The position numbers and the translations under genes are program-made. A stretch of DNA of 64,000 nucleotides, taken from Massilia sp. Root133. GTDB taxonomy: Bacteria; Pseudomonadota; Gammaproteobacteria; Burkholderiales; Burkholderiaceae_D. Below are positions 27,800-37,775 of this stretch, piece after piece (the stretch's first letter is position 1; every line of letters starts with the position of its first letter). The DNA lies in assembly GCF_001426525.1 (NCBI RefSeq), contig NZ_LMEW01000014.1:17384-81383 (forward strand), read 5' to 3'. The notes beneath the pieces are model-generated. The model was not told the DNA's origin and did no database searches. It saw only the letters and a program-made list of their open reading frames with translations.

Positions 27800-30508
27800 A
27801 TGCGCCGCTTCGCCCTCATCCTGACTTTTACCGCCAGCCTCGTTCGCGCCCAGCCGTTCGAGCTCAACGACACCACCATCGTCCACGCCGGCCAGCCCAC
27901 GATGCGGCTCGCGGCCGGCATGCTCGCGCGCGACCTCGAACGCGTGAGCGGCACCGCGCCCGCGCTGGCGACGCGACTGGCGGATTGCCCGCGCCGCTGC
28001 GTCGTCGTGGGCACGGCGGATTCGGCGCTCGTGCAGGAGGCGGCGCGGGCGCTGGGCGCGGACCTCGCGCCGCTGGCCGGCCAGTCCGAGCGCTACCTGC
28101 GCGTGGCGGGCGAGGCGGGCGGCCGCGCGCTGCTGCTCGTGGCGGGATCGGACCGGCGCGGCGCGGTGTACGGCGTCGTCGACCTGTCGCGCGAGCTGGG
28201 CGTCTCGGCCTGGGAATGGTGGGCCGACGTCGCGCCGGCGCACGTGGACCGCCCGGCCGTCGACGGCACGCTGCGGCTGTCGCACGCGCCGGCGGTGGCC
28301 TACCGCGGCATCTTCATCAACGACGAGGACTGGGGGCTGCAGCCATGGGCGGCCAGGACGTTCGACCCGGCCCACGACATCGGTCCCAAGACCTATGCGC
28401 GTGTGTTCGAGCTGCTGTGGCGCCTGAAGGCGAACCTCGTGTGGCCCGCGATGCACGAATCGACGCGGCCGTTCTACACCGTCCCCGGCAATGCGCAGAC
28501 GGCCGACGATTACGCGATCATCGTCGGCACGTCGCACGCGGAGCCGATGATGCGCAATAACGTGCGCGAATGGAAGAGCGGTCCGTTCGACTGGTTCCGC
28601 AACCGCGACCGCCTCGTCGACTACTGGCGCACGCGCATCGACGAAGTCAAGGACATGGAGACGATGACGTCGCTGGGCCTGCGCGGCGTGCACGATTCCG
28701 CGATGGAGGGCGCGGCCAGTCCCGAACAGGCGCGCGACACGTTGCAGGACGTGTTCAAGGTCCAGCGCGCGATGCTGGGCGAGGCGCAGGGCAAGCCGCC
28801 CGCGGGCATCCCGCAGGCCTTCACGATGTACAAGGAAGTGCTGGATTACTGGAACCTCGGCCTGGCCGTGCCCGACGACGTGACGCTCGTGTGGCCGGAC
28901 GATAACTACGGCTATCTCGCGCAACTGGGGACGGACAAAGAGGGCCGGCGCGCGGGCGGGCAGGGCATCTATTACCACGTGTCGTACTGGGGCCGGCCGC
29001 ACGACTACCTGTGGCTCGGCACGACGCATCCATCCCTGATCCGCGACCAGCTGGAGCGCGCGTGGGCGACCGGTGCGCGCCGCCTGTGGGTGCTGAACGT
29101 CGGCGACATCAAGCCGGCCGAATACCTCACGCAGTACTTCCTCGACGCGGCGTTCGACGCCGACGTGTTGCGGCAGGACCCCGCGCGCCACCTGGAGGCG
29201 TGGGCCGCCACGCAGTTCGGACGGGTTCACGCTGCGGAAACGGCGGCCATCCTGCGCGAGTACTACCGCCTCGCGTGGGAGCGCCGCCCCGAATTCATGG
29301 GCTGGAGCCAGACCGAACCCACGCGTCCCGTGCGCACCACGGCCTATGTGCGCACGGGCGGCGACGAAGCGGAGCGGCGGCTCGCGGACTACCGCGCGCT
29401 GACGGCGCGGGCCGAAGCGCTGGCCGCGCGCATCCCGGCGCGGCTGCGCGACGCCTTTTTCGAACTGGTGCTGTACCCGGTGCGGTCGAGCGCGAACCTG
29501 AACACGCGCATATTGAAACTGGACCTCGCGGCGGAATACGCGCGCCAGCAGCGGCCGTCCAGCAACCTGTACGTGCGCCAGGCGCGGGCGGCGCATGCGG
29601 AGCTCGTCGCCGACGCGGCCGCGTACAACGGCCTCGCGGACGGCAAGTGGCGCGGCATCATGGACATCGCGCCGCGCCGCCTGCCCGTGTTCGCGGAGCC
29701 CGTGTATCCGACGTGGAGCGTGTCAAGCCGGCGCGGCTGCGGCATCGTCTACCCGGCACCGTTTGCCGTCGACGGCGACCGGCTCGTGCTGCGCCGGGGC
29801 CGGCCCGCCACGCGCGCGGTGACTCTGGTGAGCTACGGCGGACAGGATGCGCGCTGGTCCGTGCGTGCGGGGACACGCGCCGTGCAGGCGGACCTGGACG
29901 GCGGCATGCTGGATGCCGCGCATGGCCACGAACAGCGCATCGTGCTGCGCTACGACGGCGGCGCGGACCCGGCCCTGTCCCTGCAATGCGGAGAGCAGGC
30001 CGTGAACCTGCGCTTCGGGGAAGGCGGCATCGTCGTGCTGCGCGCCGGCAGCGCCGCGGCCACGCGCGACTGGACGCCGCGGCCGGGCCTCGGCACGTCC
30101 GGCGGCGCGATGCGCGCGCGGCTCGACCTGCCGTCGCGCGCGCTCGCCGACCTGGCGGCCAGTGCGCCGCTGCAGTATCGTTTCGCGACGGCGGGCGACG
30201 GCGAGGTGCAGCTCAGGCTCGTCGCCGTGCCCGAGCATCCGCTGACGGCGGCGAACCGCGTGCGCTTTGCCGTCAGCCTCGACGGCGCCGCGCCGGAAGT
30301 CGTCGACATCACGACCGTGGGCCGCAGCGAGCAATGGAAGGAAGACGTGCTGTCCAACATGGCGGTGCGCACCTGGCGCGTGGGGCGCCTGGCGCCGGGC
30401 ATGCATACGCTGGCGGTGCACGCGCTCGACCCCGGCGTCGTGCTGGACCGGATCGACGTCGTGCCGGACGGCGCGCCGGATGACTATGGCATGCCGCCGG
30501 CGGATTGA
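27800..30508 (+). CDS. GH115 xylan alpha-1,2-glucuronidase
   Basis: 902 residues with a short signal peptide ending around LVRAQP. The GH115 architecture is clear. There is an N-terminal alpha/beta domain (LVAGSDRRGAVYGVVDLSRELG), then the catalytic barrel with AYRGIFINDEDWGLQPWAARTF, LWRLKANLVWPAMHE, WPDDNYGYLAQLG and YYHVSYWGRPHDYLWL. A helical domain follows, then the C-terminal beta domain beginning near GCGIVYPAPFAVDG. These enzymes release (4-O-methyl-)glucuronic acid from internal or terminal xylose of glucuronoxylan in the periplasm or outside. It is followed by a gap and an unrelated SDR. Assignment is strong; exact linkage preference is not visible. Confidence 0.92.
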   Translation: MRRFALILTFTASLVRAQPFELNDTTIVHAGQPTMRLAAGMLARDLERVSGTAPALATRLADCPRRCVVVGTADSALVQEAARALGADLAPLAGQSERYLRVAGEAGGRALLLVAGSDRRGAVYGVVDLSRELGVSAWEWWADVAPAHVDRPAVDGTLRLSHAPAVAYRGIFINDEDWGLQPWAARTFDPAHDIGPKTYARVFELLWRLKANLVWPAMHESTRPFYTVPGNAQTADDYAIIVGTSHAEPMMRNNVREWKSGPFDWFRNRDRLVDYWRTRIDEVKDMETMTSLGLRGVHDSAMEGAASPEQARDTLQDVFKVQRAMLGEAQGKPPAGIPQAFTMYKEVLDYWNLGLAVPDDVTLVWPDDNYGYLAQLGTDKEGRRAGGQGIYYHVSYWGRPHDYLWLGTTHPSLIRDQLERAWATGARRLWVLNVGDIKPAEYLTQYFLDAAFDADVLRQDPARHLEAWAATQFGRVHAAETAAILREYYRLAWERRPEFMGWSQTEPTRPVRTTAYVRTGGDEAERRLADYRALTARAEALAARIPARLRDAFFELVLYPVRSSANLNTRILKLDLAAEYARQQRPSSNLYVRQARAAHAELVADAAAYNGLADGKWRGIMDIAPRRLPVFAEPVYPTWSVSSRRGCGIVYPAPFAVDGDRLVLRRGRPATRAVTLVSYGGQDARWSVRAGTRAVQADLDGGMLDAAHGHEQRIVLRYDGGADPALSLQCGEQAVNLRFGEGGIVVLRAGSAAATRDWTPRPGLGTSGGAMRARLDLPSRALADLAASAPLQYRFATAGDGEVQLRLVAVPEHPLTAANRVRFAVSLDGAAPEVVDITTVGRSEQWKEDVLSNMAVRTWRVGRLAPGMHTLAVHALDPGVVLDRIDVVPDGAPDDYGMPPAD

Positions 30509-30633
30509 ATGATGCTTGGAATTTTAGGCAAGACTTTCGGAAAATCGCCCATGGAACCGTACCCGTCCAGCATCTAGAATCATCTTCCTGGAGTACCTAA
30601 AGTCTGGCACTCCGCACGCAGCAAGGAGGAACG

Positions 30634-31524
30634 ATGTCGCAATCCACGCAACCCGTCTGGTTCATCGCCGACGCCACAACTGGCCTCGCCGCCGCGTTGG
30701 CGGAGGCCGTGCTGGCGTCCGGCCAGCATGCCGTCCTCGCGGCGCGCGCGCCGGGGCAGCTGCAGGCCCTCGTCGAGCGCCATCCGGACCGCGCGCTGGC
30801 GCTCGCGCTGGACGTGACGGATGCCGCCAGCGTCGACACGGCCGTCGTCGCCGCCGAGCGGCGGTTCGGGCGCATCGACGTGCTGGCGACGAGCGCCGCC
30901 CAGCGTTATCCGGGCGCGATCGAGGAAGGCGAGGAGGGCGCCATGCGCGCCTTGTTCGAGGAAAACGTGTTCGGCCCGATCAACCTGGCCCGCCGCGTGC
31001 TGCCCGGCATGCGCGCGCGCCGCGCAGGCCACGTGGTGATGCTGGCCCGCGCGTCCGTGCAGGCGCCCGCGTTCGAAGGCTTCAGCCATGCCGCGCGCTC
31101 CGCGCTGGAAGCATTGGCGGAGGCGCTGTTCTATGAAGTGGAGCCGCTCGGCATCGGCGTCACCCTGGTCGATCCGGGCAGCGGCGACGACGCCGACGCG
31201 ACGGTGCCGCGCGCGGCCGGCATCGCCGACTACGATGGCATGGTGAGCCGCACGGCACTCGGCCGGGGCGCCGCCCAGGTTGACGCCGCGCGCGGTGCGC
31301 AGGCCATCATGCAGGCCGTCGCCGCCGGCCGCGGTCCGCTGCGCCTCGTGCTGGGACGGGCGGCGCTGCAGCGTGCGTACGACCGCCTGCGCGTGCTGAA
31401 AGTGGGGTTCGATGCGTGGGCGGACCTGGCCGCATCGGCCGACGTCCCGGCACCGGCGCGTTCCGCGCACCCATTGCCGCCGGCCGGCGGCCGGCCGCGC
31501 CGGGCCGTGCGTTCACGCGCCTGA
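30634..31524 (+). CDS. SDR-fold protein with eroded cofactor and catalytic motifs
   Basis: 296 residues, with AAGGAGG upstream of the ATG. The overall pattern is that of SDRs ([49 protein letters not shown]), but each signature is altered. TGxxxGxG reads ADATTGLA (12-19). NNAG reads TSAA (about 86-89). The catalytic Ser site reads MLARAS. YxxxK reads SxxxR (151-155). The reading frame is intact, so this is not an obvious pseudogene; it may be a binding or regulatory protein. The last 12 bp overlap the tail of the convergent EAL gene. Function unknown. Confidence 0.8.
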   Translation: MSQSTQPVWFIADATTGLAAALAEAVLASGQHAVLAARAPGQLQALVERHPDRALALALDVTDAASVDTAVVAAERRFGRIDVLATSAAQRYPGAIEEGEEGAMRALFEENVFGPINLARRVLPGMRARRAGHVVMLARASVQAPAFEGFSHAARSALEALAEALFYEVEPLGIGVTLVDPGSGDDADATVPRAAGIADYDGMVSRTALGRGAAQVDAARGAQAIMQAVAAGRGPLRLVLGRAALQRAYDRLRVLKVGFDAWADLAASADVPAPARSAHPLPPAGGRPRRAVRSRA

Positions 31525-34059
31525 CGCGACGGGGCGGCCGAGCAGGGCCGGCACGGCGGCGGCGTCCATCGGCCGCGCGAACAGATAGCCCTGGTATTCG
31601 TCGCAGCCGAGCGCGCGCAGCAGCGCCAGCTGCTCCTCGGTCTCCACGCCTTCGGCCACGATGCGCATCGAGAGGCCGTGGCCCAGCGCGACGACGGAGC
31701 GGACGATGGCCGCGCTGTCGGCGTCGCGCCCGAGGTCGCGCACGAACGCCCGGTCGATTTTCAGGCGCTGCACGGGGAAGCGCTTCAGGTAGGCCAGGCT
31801 CGAATAGCCGGTGCCGAAATCGTCGATCGAGAGTTCCACGCCGAGGTCGCGGATGCCGCCCAGCAGGCGCTCGACGACGTCCACGCGGCTCATCGCGATG
31901 CTTTCCGTGATCTCCAGTTCGAGCGCGTGCGGCGGCAGGCCCGCGTCGTCCAGCGCGCCGGCGATCACTCTCAACAGGTCTTTCTGGTAGAACTGGCGGA
32001 TCGACAGGTTCACGGCGACGCGGGTCGCGATACCGTGCTCGCGCGCCCAGTGGCTCGCCTGCGCGCACGCGGTGCGCAGCACCCACGTCCCGATCGGTAC
32101 GATCAGGCCCGTCTGCTCGGCGATCGGGATGAAGCGCGCCGGCGACACGGGGCCGAGCACGGGGCTGTTCCAGCGCAGCAGCACCTCGAAGCCGGTGACC
32201 TGCCCCGTCGCGATGTCGACCTTCGGCTGGTAGTGCGGCGTCAGTTCGCCGCGCGCCAGCGCATGCCGCAGCTGTTCCTCGATGGTGAGCCGCTCGTCCA
32301 GCTGGAGGTGCGTGGACTCGGAATGGAAATGCACCGGTTCGCCGGCGTCGCTGCGGGCGCGGTGCTTGGCGATGTCGGCCAGGCGCATCAACTCGTTGGC
32401 GGACGCGGCATCCTGCGGATACGTCGCGATGCCGATCACGGGCGCCAGGTGGAACTCGCGCCCGCCCACGCGCACGGGTTCGGCCAGCAGCGCGTGCAGT
32501 TCGAGCGCGACGGCGTCGACGGGGCGGCGGCCCGGCCCCGCCGGCAGCAGCACCGCGAATTCGTTGGCTTTTACGCGTGCGACGCAGAGCGCCGCGGGCG
32601 CAAGCCCGTCGAGCCGCGCGGCGACCTGGCGCACGGCGTCGTCGCCCGCTTCGATGCCGAGCAGGTCCGCCACTTCCTGCTGGCGTTCCAGCGCGATCAG
32701 CAGCAGGACGATCTGTTCACCCTGCAGCGCGTCCGCCAGCACGCGGCGCAGGTAATTCAGGTTCGGCAAACCGGTCAGCGGGTCGTGGTCGGCCAGGTAG
32801 GCGAGGCGCAATTCGACCTGCTTGCGTTCCGTGATGTCGGTGAGGCTGTTGACGATCTGGACGGCGTCGCCTTCGCTCCTGAGCTGCGCGGCGAGCTGGA
32901 TCGCGGTGCGGGTGGCGCCGCTGCCGTCGCGGATCTCCGCCTCCAGCGCATGCACGCCGTCGGCCGTGCTGTCCGCATACAGCCTGGCGCGCGCATCGGC
33001 GCCGGCCGGGTCGAGCACTTCCGTTTCGAGCCGTCCCGTCACCGCGTCCTCGTTCCGGCCCGTGAACTGCAGGAACGCGCGGTTGAACAGGACGATACGC
33101 CGCTTCGCATCGAGCACCCAGAGCGGCGTGGCGAGCGAATCGAGGATGGTCTTCAGGTAGCGCGCACCGTCCGCGAGCCGGCGCTCGCTGGCCTGCAGGC
33201 GGGCGATCAGCGCGGCCTGGCGCGCCGCCTCGCGGCTCATGCGCCGGGCCAGCATGGCCAGCGTGACCGACAGCAGCGCCCAGGCCAGCACGGCGATCCA
33301 CAGCCAGCCGCGCCACACGGCCAGCGTGTCGGACAGGTCGCGCCCCGTGACGATCAGCAGGGGGTAGCCGGCGACCGCGCTGTAGCCGTACAGGCGGCTC
33401 ACGCCGTCGATGGGGCTCGTCGCCTCGAACGCGCCGACGGCCGCGCGCGGCAAATGCGTCTGGAACAGCGGCGTGTGGATGAAGGAGTGGCCGATGGCCT
33501 TGGGCAGCGTCGGGCTGCGCACGAGCATCGTGCCGTCGCGCTGGTGCAGCGTGACGGAGCCGCCGTGCCCGAGGTCGGCGGAATCGAAGATGCGCTGGAA
33601 GTAGGCGGCGTCCGCCTCGATGACGGCCGGGCCGATGGGCAGCACCCGCGCCAGGGTGATCGTGGCGGGACCGCCGTCCGGCGGCAGCGCGATCCCGATC
33701 TTCGGCGCGCCGGACGGGAGCGGGCGGCGCGGCGCGTCCGGCCCGAGCCTGCGCACGCGTGCGGGAATCGCTTCGGGCGCGCCGCCGGGCAAGGCGGCCG
33801 CCGTGTCCGTGCCGTCCTGCGGCGCGTGCTCCGCGGCGCGCGCGAGGGCCAGGTCCAGCGCGAGCGTGGCGTAATGGGTCTGGGCGGCGAAGGCCTCCGC
33901 CAGGTTGCGCAGGTTCGTCTGCTCGCGTTCGATCGTGTCGTGGTAGCTCGACACCAGCAGGCCGGCGAGCGTCACCGTGAGAGCGACGATCAGCATGGCC
34001 GCAGCCGCGAGCGGCCGCGTGTCGCGCGGGGGAGGGGTCGGAGTGGGCACGTTCGTCAA
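31513..34059 (-). CDS. Membrane sensor with PAS, degenerate GGDEF and active EAL domain
   Basis: About 848 residues from a TTG at 34059. A GTG at 34050 is equally possible, and an ATG at 34164 would overlap the kinase gene. Order: TM1 (near 20-40), a periplasmic PDC/Cache-like sensor (about 45-270), TM2, PAS (about 315-430), GGDEF (about 440-590) and EAL (about 600-848). The GGDEF motif is KANEF, so cyclase activity is not expected. The EAL domain has [45 protein letters not shown] and EGVET, all catalytic positions intact. It should hydrolyse c-di-GMP in response to an external signal. It follows the two-component genes on the same strand. Confidence 0.88.
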   Translation of the reverse strand: MTNVPTPTPPPRDTRPLAAAAMLIVALTVTLAGLLVSSYHDTIEREQTNLRNLAEAFAAQTHYATLALDLALARAAEHAPQDGTDTAAALPGGAPEAIPARVRRLGPDAPRRPLPSGAPKIGIALPPDGGPATITLARVLPIGPAVIEADAAYFQRIFDSADLGHGGSVTLHQRDGTMLVRSPTLPKAIGHSFIHTPLFQTHLPRAAVGAFEATSPIDGVSRLYGYSAVAGYPLLIVTGRDLSDTLAVWRGWLWIAVLAWALLSVTLAMLARRMSREAARQAALIARLQASERRLADGARYLKTILDSLATPLWVLDAKRRIVLFNRAFLQFTGRNEDAVTGRLETEVLDPAGADARARLYADSTADGVHALEAEIRDGSGATRTAIQLAAQLRSEGDAVQIVNSLTDITERKQVELRLAYLADHDPLTGLPNLNYLRRVLADALQGEQIVLLLIALERQQEVADLLGIEAGDDAVRQVAARLDGLAPAALCVARVKANEFAVLLPAGPGRRPVDAVALELHALLAEPVRVGGREFHLAPVIGIATYPQDAASANELMRLADIAKHRARSDAGEPVHFHSESTHLQLDERLTIEEQLRHALARGELTPHYQPKVDIATGQVTGFEVLLRWNSPVLGPVSPARFIPIAEQTGLIVPIGTWVLRTACAQASHWAREHGIATRVAVNLSIRQFYQKDLLRVIAGALDDAGLPPHALELEITESIAMSRVDVVERLLGGIRDLGVELSIDDFGTGYSSLAYLKRFPVQRLKIDRAFVRDLGRDADSAAIVRSVVALGHGLSMRIVAEGVETEEQLALLRALGCDEYQGYLFARPMDAAAVPALLGRPVASGA

Positions 34060-34114
34060 TACATTGATGTCGAGCCTGAGTATAAACCGGCGGACGCCCG
34101 CCGGGGGGCGCCGA

Positions 34115-35569
34115 TCACCGCCTGGGCAGGCGGATTGCCACGCGCAGGCCGTGCGGCCGTGCATCCTGCAGGTCGACGGTGCCGCCGTGCTGCGCGACGA
34201 TGTCGCGCACGATCGCCAACCCGAGCCCGCACCCTTCGCCGTGGTCGGTGGCGCGCACGAACCGTTCGAACACGCGGGCGCGGTCCGCTTCCGGGATGCC
34301 CGGGCCGTTGTCGGTGACGGTCACGAGGACGTCGCCGCCGTCCGGCGCGACGCGGACCGTGATCTCGCCGCCGCGGCCCGTGTACTTGATCGCGTTGTCG
34401 ATCACGTTGGTGAGCGCTTCGCGCAGCAGCAGCGCGTTGGCCTCGATGCGCAGCGGCGCGGCGGCGGGCGGCTCGGCGTCGTCCATGCCGAGGTCGACCT
34501 GCGCCCGCAGCGCGCGCGGCACGTATTCGGCGACGATCTCCTGGACGAATGCGGGCATGTCCAGCGGCGCCTTGTCGGATGCCGCCGCGGCCTCGGGATC
34601 CGCGCGCGCCAGCATCAGCAACTGGTTGATCAGGTGGGCGCCCCGGGTCGCGCTCTGGTCGACCAGTTTCAGCCGCGCGATCAGGGCCGGGTCGTCGGTC
34701 GCCGCCATCGCCAGCGCCGTCTGGCTCTTCAGGCCCGCCAGCGGCGTGCGCAGCTGGTGCGCCGCGTCCGCGATGAAGCGTTTTTGCGCGTTCACGTTCT
34801 GGCGCACGGACGCGAGCAGGGCGTTCAGCGCGCGGACGAGGGAGTGGACTTCCTGCGGCGCCGATTCGATCCGCAGCGGCGCCAGGTCGAGCGGCGAGCG
34901 GCCCTCGACCTCCTTGCGCAGGCGCAGCAGCGGCGCCAGGCCGGCGCCGGTGCCGATCCAGACGATGAGCGTCAGCAGCGGAATCAGCGCGGACAGCGGG
35001 AGCAGGGTGTCCATCAGGATCAGCTTGAAGATGTCCTCGCGGTGCGCCATGTTGCGCGCCACCTGCACGAGCATCCATTGCTCCTTGCCTTCCGGCGCGG
35101 CGTAAGGGAGATAGAGCGCCGCGATCCTGACCTTGATCGATTCCCGGAGGCCGCGCCCGCCGGCCGGACCGGCGGACCGGATCTCGCCGTCGTAGAAATA
35201 CGGATCGTTCAGGCGCGGCCGCATGGACGCAGGCGGCATCGGGATGCTGTTGTTGCCGAGGATGAATTCGCCGGGCGGCGTGCTCACCATGTAGAACAGG
35301 CGGTCGTTGGGATCCGTCTCGAGCACTTCCTGCGCGGCGCGGGGGAAATCGATCAGCAGGCCGCTGCCGATGGGCTTGACGCGCCGCGCGAGCGCCCGGG
35401 TGGCCTGGGACAGGGTCGCGTCGGCCGCCTGGTTGACGTAGCGGACGGCCAGCCGGTACGTGGCGAAGCCGCCCGCGACCCACAATACGAGCTGGGGCAG
35501 CAGCACCCAGAGGACCAGCTGGCGGCGCAGGGAGAGCGTGCGGGTTCCCCGTTCAGGCCGGTCGTCCAT
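34115..35569 (-). CDS. Sensor histidine kinase (TctE/QseC-like)
   Basis: 484 residues from ATG at 35569, chosen because it overlaps the response-regulator stop by 17 bp and precedes TM1 (about 18-38). A periplasmic 2CSK_N-type domain (about 40-175) is followed by TM2, a short HAMP-like linker, and HisKA with the phospho-acceptor in [11 protein letters not shown]. The HATPase_c domain has [18 protein letters not shown] and GCGLGLAIV boxes. It should phosphorylate the adjacent OmpR-type regulator. The sugar-binding protein divergently encoded next door may present ligand to the sensor domain. Confidence 0.92.
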   Translation of the reverse strand: MDDRPERGTRTLSLRRQLVLWVLLPQLVLWVAGGFATYRLAVRYVNQAADATLSQATRALARRVKPIGSGLLIDFPRAAQEVLETDPNDRLFYMVSTPPGEFILGNNSIPMPPASMRPRLNDPYFYDGEIRSAGPAGGRGLRESIKVRIAALYLPYAAPEGKEQWMLVQVARNMAHREDIFKLILMDTLLPLSALIPLLTLIVWIGTGAGLAPLLRLRKEVEGRSPLDLAPLRIESAPQEVHSLVRALNALLASVRQNVNAQKRFIADAAHQLRTPLAGLKSQTALAMAATDDPALIARLKLVDQSATRGAHLINQLLMLARADPEAAAASDKAPLDMPAFVQEIVAEYVPRALRAQVDLGMDDAEPPAAAPLRIEANALLLREALTNVIDNAIKYTGRGGEITVRVAPDGGDVLVTVTDNGPGIPEADRARVFERFVRATDHGEGCGLGLAIVRDIVAQHGGTVDLQDARPHGLRVAIRLPRR

Positions 35570-36254
35570 CGGCGCGCTCGACGGCCAGCAGGTAGCCGAG
35601 TCCGCGGACGGTGCGGATCTCGAGGCCCGAACCTTCCAGCTTGCGGCGCAGCCGGTGGATGTGGACTTCCGCCGTGTTGCCCGCGCCGACTTCGGTGCCG
35701 TCGCCCGCCCACGCGGTGGCGATTTGCTCCTTCGTGACGACCTTGTCGGCATGGACCAGCAGCAGCTCGAGCAGGGTCGCTTCGCGCGGGCTCAGCTCGA
35801 CCGGTTCGCCGTGGATGACGGCGCGCCGCGCGGCCCGGTCGAAGTGGAGGCCGGACAGCGCGACGTCGGCGGGCGCCGCCGACGACGACGACGTGCGTGC
35901 GCGCCGCAGGATCGCCCGCAGGCGCGCTTCCAGTTCCGGGAACTCGAACGGTTTCGTCATGTAGTCGTCGGCGCCGGCGTTCAGGCCCGCCACGCGGCTG
36001 TCGAGCCGGTCGAGGGCCGTCAGGACGAGCACCGGCAGGTCGGGCCGGGTCGCGCGCAGGTTCTTCAATACCGTCAGGCCGTCGACCATGGGCAGGCCGA
36101 GGTCGATGATGGCGATATCGAAGTTCTGCCGGGAGAGCAGGTATTCCGCCACCGGGCCGTTCGGCGCGTGTTCGACGGTGAAGCCCGCGGCGTTCAGTTG
36201 CGCGGTCAATCCGTTTGCGAGGATGGGGTCGTCTTCGGCGAGTAAAAGTTGCAT
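35553..36254 (-). CDS. OmpR/QseB-type response regulator
   Basis: 233 residues. The receiver domain (1-115) has the acidic pair AEDD, phospho-acceptor Asp in IIDLGLPMVDG, Thr/Ala switch in VLTALD and Lys in MTKPFE. A poly-Ser linker leads to a winged helix (about 132-226) with LSPREATLLELLLVHADKVVTKEQI and the recognition helix VHIHRLRRKLEGSGLEIRTVRGLGYLL. It belongs to the TctD/QseB/PmrA branch, whose members bind tandem TTAA-containing repeats spaced about one helical turn apart. Such boxes occur just downstream (see 37659, 40874, 43404) and in its own upstream region. It starts 66 bp from the divergent sugar-binding protein. Confidence 0.93.
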   Translation of the reverse strand: MQLLLAEDDPILANGLTAQLNAAGFTVEHAPNGPVAEYLLSRQNFDIAIIDLGLPMVDGLTVLKNLRATRPDLPVLVLTALDRLDSRVAGLNAGADDYMTKPFEFPELEARLRAILRRARTSSSSAAPADVALSGLHFDRAARRAVIHGEPVELSPREATLLELLLVHADKVVTKEQIATAWAGDGTEVGAGNTAEVHIHRLRRKLEGSGLEIRTVRGLGYLLAVERADGRPA

Positions 36255-36320
36255 TTCTTAATATTAACGGATTTGTGGCGGCGTTACCATCGGCGACCGT
36301 TTCGAGCTAAGATGCACGCC
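36255..36320. promoter_or_regulatory. Divergent regulator/binding-protein promoter region with TTAATATTAA palindrome
   Basis: The short gap between the response regulator start and the sugar-binding protein contains CTTAATATTAAC (36257-36268), whose core TTAATATTAA is a 10-bp palindrome made of two TTAA boxes. It could be an autoregulatory site. No convincing -35/-10 pair was identified in either direction. Confidence 0.35.
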
Positions 36321-37559
36321 ATGAAAGTCTTCGCCACGGCAATCGCGCTCGTTACCGCCTGGTGCGCCACTGCCGTACACGCGGGCGAACTCGAGGTGCT
36401 CCACTTCTGGGATGTGGGCGACGACGCACGCGCCGTGAACGTGCTGAAATCGACCTTGCAGCGCCAGGGACATACCTGGAAGGACTTCGCCGTGACGGCC
36501 GACGCGAACGGCTTTCCGCTCTTCCTGCTGCGCTCGCGCGTCCAGTCGGGCAATCCGCCGGCCGCGGCCCAGGTGAAGGCGCCGGTCATCCAGCAATGGG
36601 CGCGCGAAGGCGCCCTCGCCAACCTGGATGCCACGGCACGCGCCGGCCAGTGGGACGCGGTGCTGCCGCGCGTCGTCAGCGACGCCATGAAGTACAAGGG
36701 CAGCTACGTCGCCGTGCCGGCCAATATCCACCGCGTCAACTGGCTGTGGATTAACACGCGCATCCTGAAGCGCGCCAATGCCCAGGTGCCGGTCACGTGG
36801 GACGACTTCTTCGCCGCGGCCGGCGCCATGAAGCGGGCCGGGTATATCGCCGTCACGCACGGCGGCCAGCCCTGGCAGGACTTCCTCCTGTTCGAAAACG
36901 TCGTGCTGGGCGTCGGCGGTCCCGAGTTCTACCGCAAGGCGTTCGTGGCGCTGGATCCCGGCGCACTGGCCGGCCCGGTCATGGAACAGGCGTTGCAGAC
37001 GTTCCGCCGCATCAAGCCGTACACCGACGTCGCCGCGATGGGACGCAACTGGAACGTGGCGGCGTCGCGGCTGGCGAACGGGGAGGCGGGCATGCAGTTC
37101 ATGGGCGACTGGGCCAAGCCCATCTTCCAGACGGCGCAGCGCAGGGGCAACCTGGAGTTCGCCTGCGTGCCCGCGCCCGGGACGGCCAAGTCCTATGCCT
37201 ATACGGTCGACTCGTTCGCCCTGTTCAAGGTGAACAGCCCCGCCAAGACCCGCGCCCAGCAGGACTTCGCCGCCGACCTGCTGGCGCCCGGCGTGCAGGA
37301 GGAATTCAACCTCGTCAAAGGGTCGATTCCGGTGCGCCAGGGCGTCGACCTCACGAAATTCGACCGCTGCGCGAAGCAGTCGGCCGCCGCCTTTGAGGCC
37401 GCCTCCCGTGGCGGCACACTCGTCCCAAGCATCTCCATGGCCCTGCCGCCCACGGTCGAGGATGCCATGCGCGAAGCCGTCAGCGCCTACTGGCACGACG
37501 ACCGCATCACCGCCCGCGCGACGATGCAGCGCCTCGTCGCGGCCGCCCGCCGTCCCTGA
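36321..37559 (+). CDS. Periplasmic sugar-binding protein (ABC type, GtsA-like), no permease nearby
   Basis: 412 residues from ATG 36321; ATG 36312 is three codons upstream. The signal peptide MKVFATAIALVTAWCATAVHA is followed by an extracellular solute-binding family 1 domain: ELEVLHFWDVGDDARAVNVLKSTL, SGNPPAAAQVKAPVIQQWA, VPANIHRVNWLWINTRIL, TWDDFFAAAGAMKRAGY and MQFMGDWAKPIF. The closest pattern I recognise is the glucose/mannose binding protein GtsA of pseudomonads. No ABC permease or ATPase genes follow; the next gene is a TonB receptor. With the two-component pair divergent, a role as periplasmic sensor partner is an alternative to transport. Confidence 0.88.
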   Translation: MKVFATAIALVTAWCATAVHAGELEVLHFWDVGDDARAVNVLKSTLQRQGHTWKDFAVTADANGFPLFLLRSRVQSGNPPAAAQVKAPVIQQWAREGALANLDATARAGQWDAVLPRVVSDAMKYKGSYVAVPANIHRVNWLWINTRILKRANAQVPVTWDDFFAAAGAMKRAGYIAVTHGGQPWQDFLLFENVVLGVGGPEFYRKAFVALDPGALAGPVMEQALQTFRRIKPYTDVAAMGRNWNVAASRLANGEAGMQFMGDWAKPIFQTAQRRGNLEFACVPAPGTAKSYAYTVDSFALFKVNSPAKTRAQQDFAADLLAPGVQEEFNLVKGSIPVRQGVDLTKFDRCAKQSAAAFEAASRGGTLVPSISMALPPTVEDAMREAVSAYWHDDRITARATMQRLVAAARRP

Positions 37560-37658
37560 TTCCTCCTGTTGTTCCTTGCGCCGTCGCGCCTCGGCCCGGT
37601 GTGTGAGTTTTCGCGTGTATCTGTCCGTCCACATCGATGAACATTGTCACTATTTAAT

Positions 37659-37727
37659 TTGACTAGTAAAAACATTGCGGCGTAGACTTAATTAATGCCA
37701 AATTAATTTAAGACGCATATTCGTTAA
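37659..37727 (+). promoter_or_regulatory. Promoter of TonB receptor 1 with phased TTAA boxes
   Basis: TTGACT (37659-37664), an 18-bp spacer and TAGACT (37683-37688) form a sigma70-type promoter. Downstream lie TTAA boxes at 37692-37695, 37703-37706 and 37724-37727, the first two within ATTAATGCCAAATTAAT. The same layout precedes both GH74 genes (40874 and 43404). The spacing of about 11 and 21 bp places the boxes on one face of the helix, as for OmpR-family sites. Confidence 0.55.
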
Positions 37728-37775
37728 CAATGTTTCACGCCGCGTCGACGGCGCATTACCAACCAAGGAGATGAT

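Noticed and set aside
31513..31524. Overlapping ends of convergent genes (SDR/EAL), and similarly 55334-55337
   Set aside because: Short tail overlaps of convergent genes are common in compact genomes and need no special explanation.
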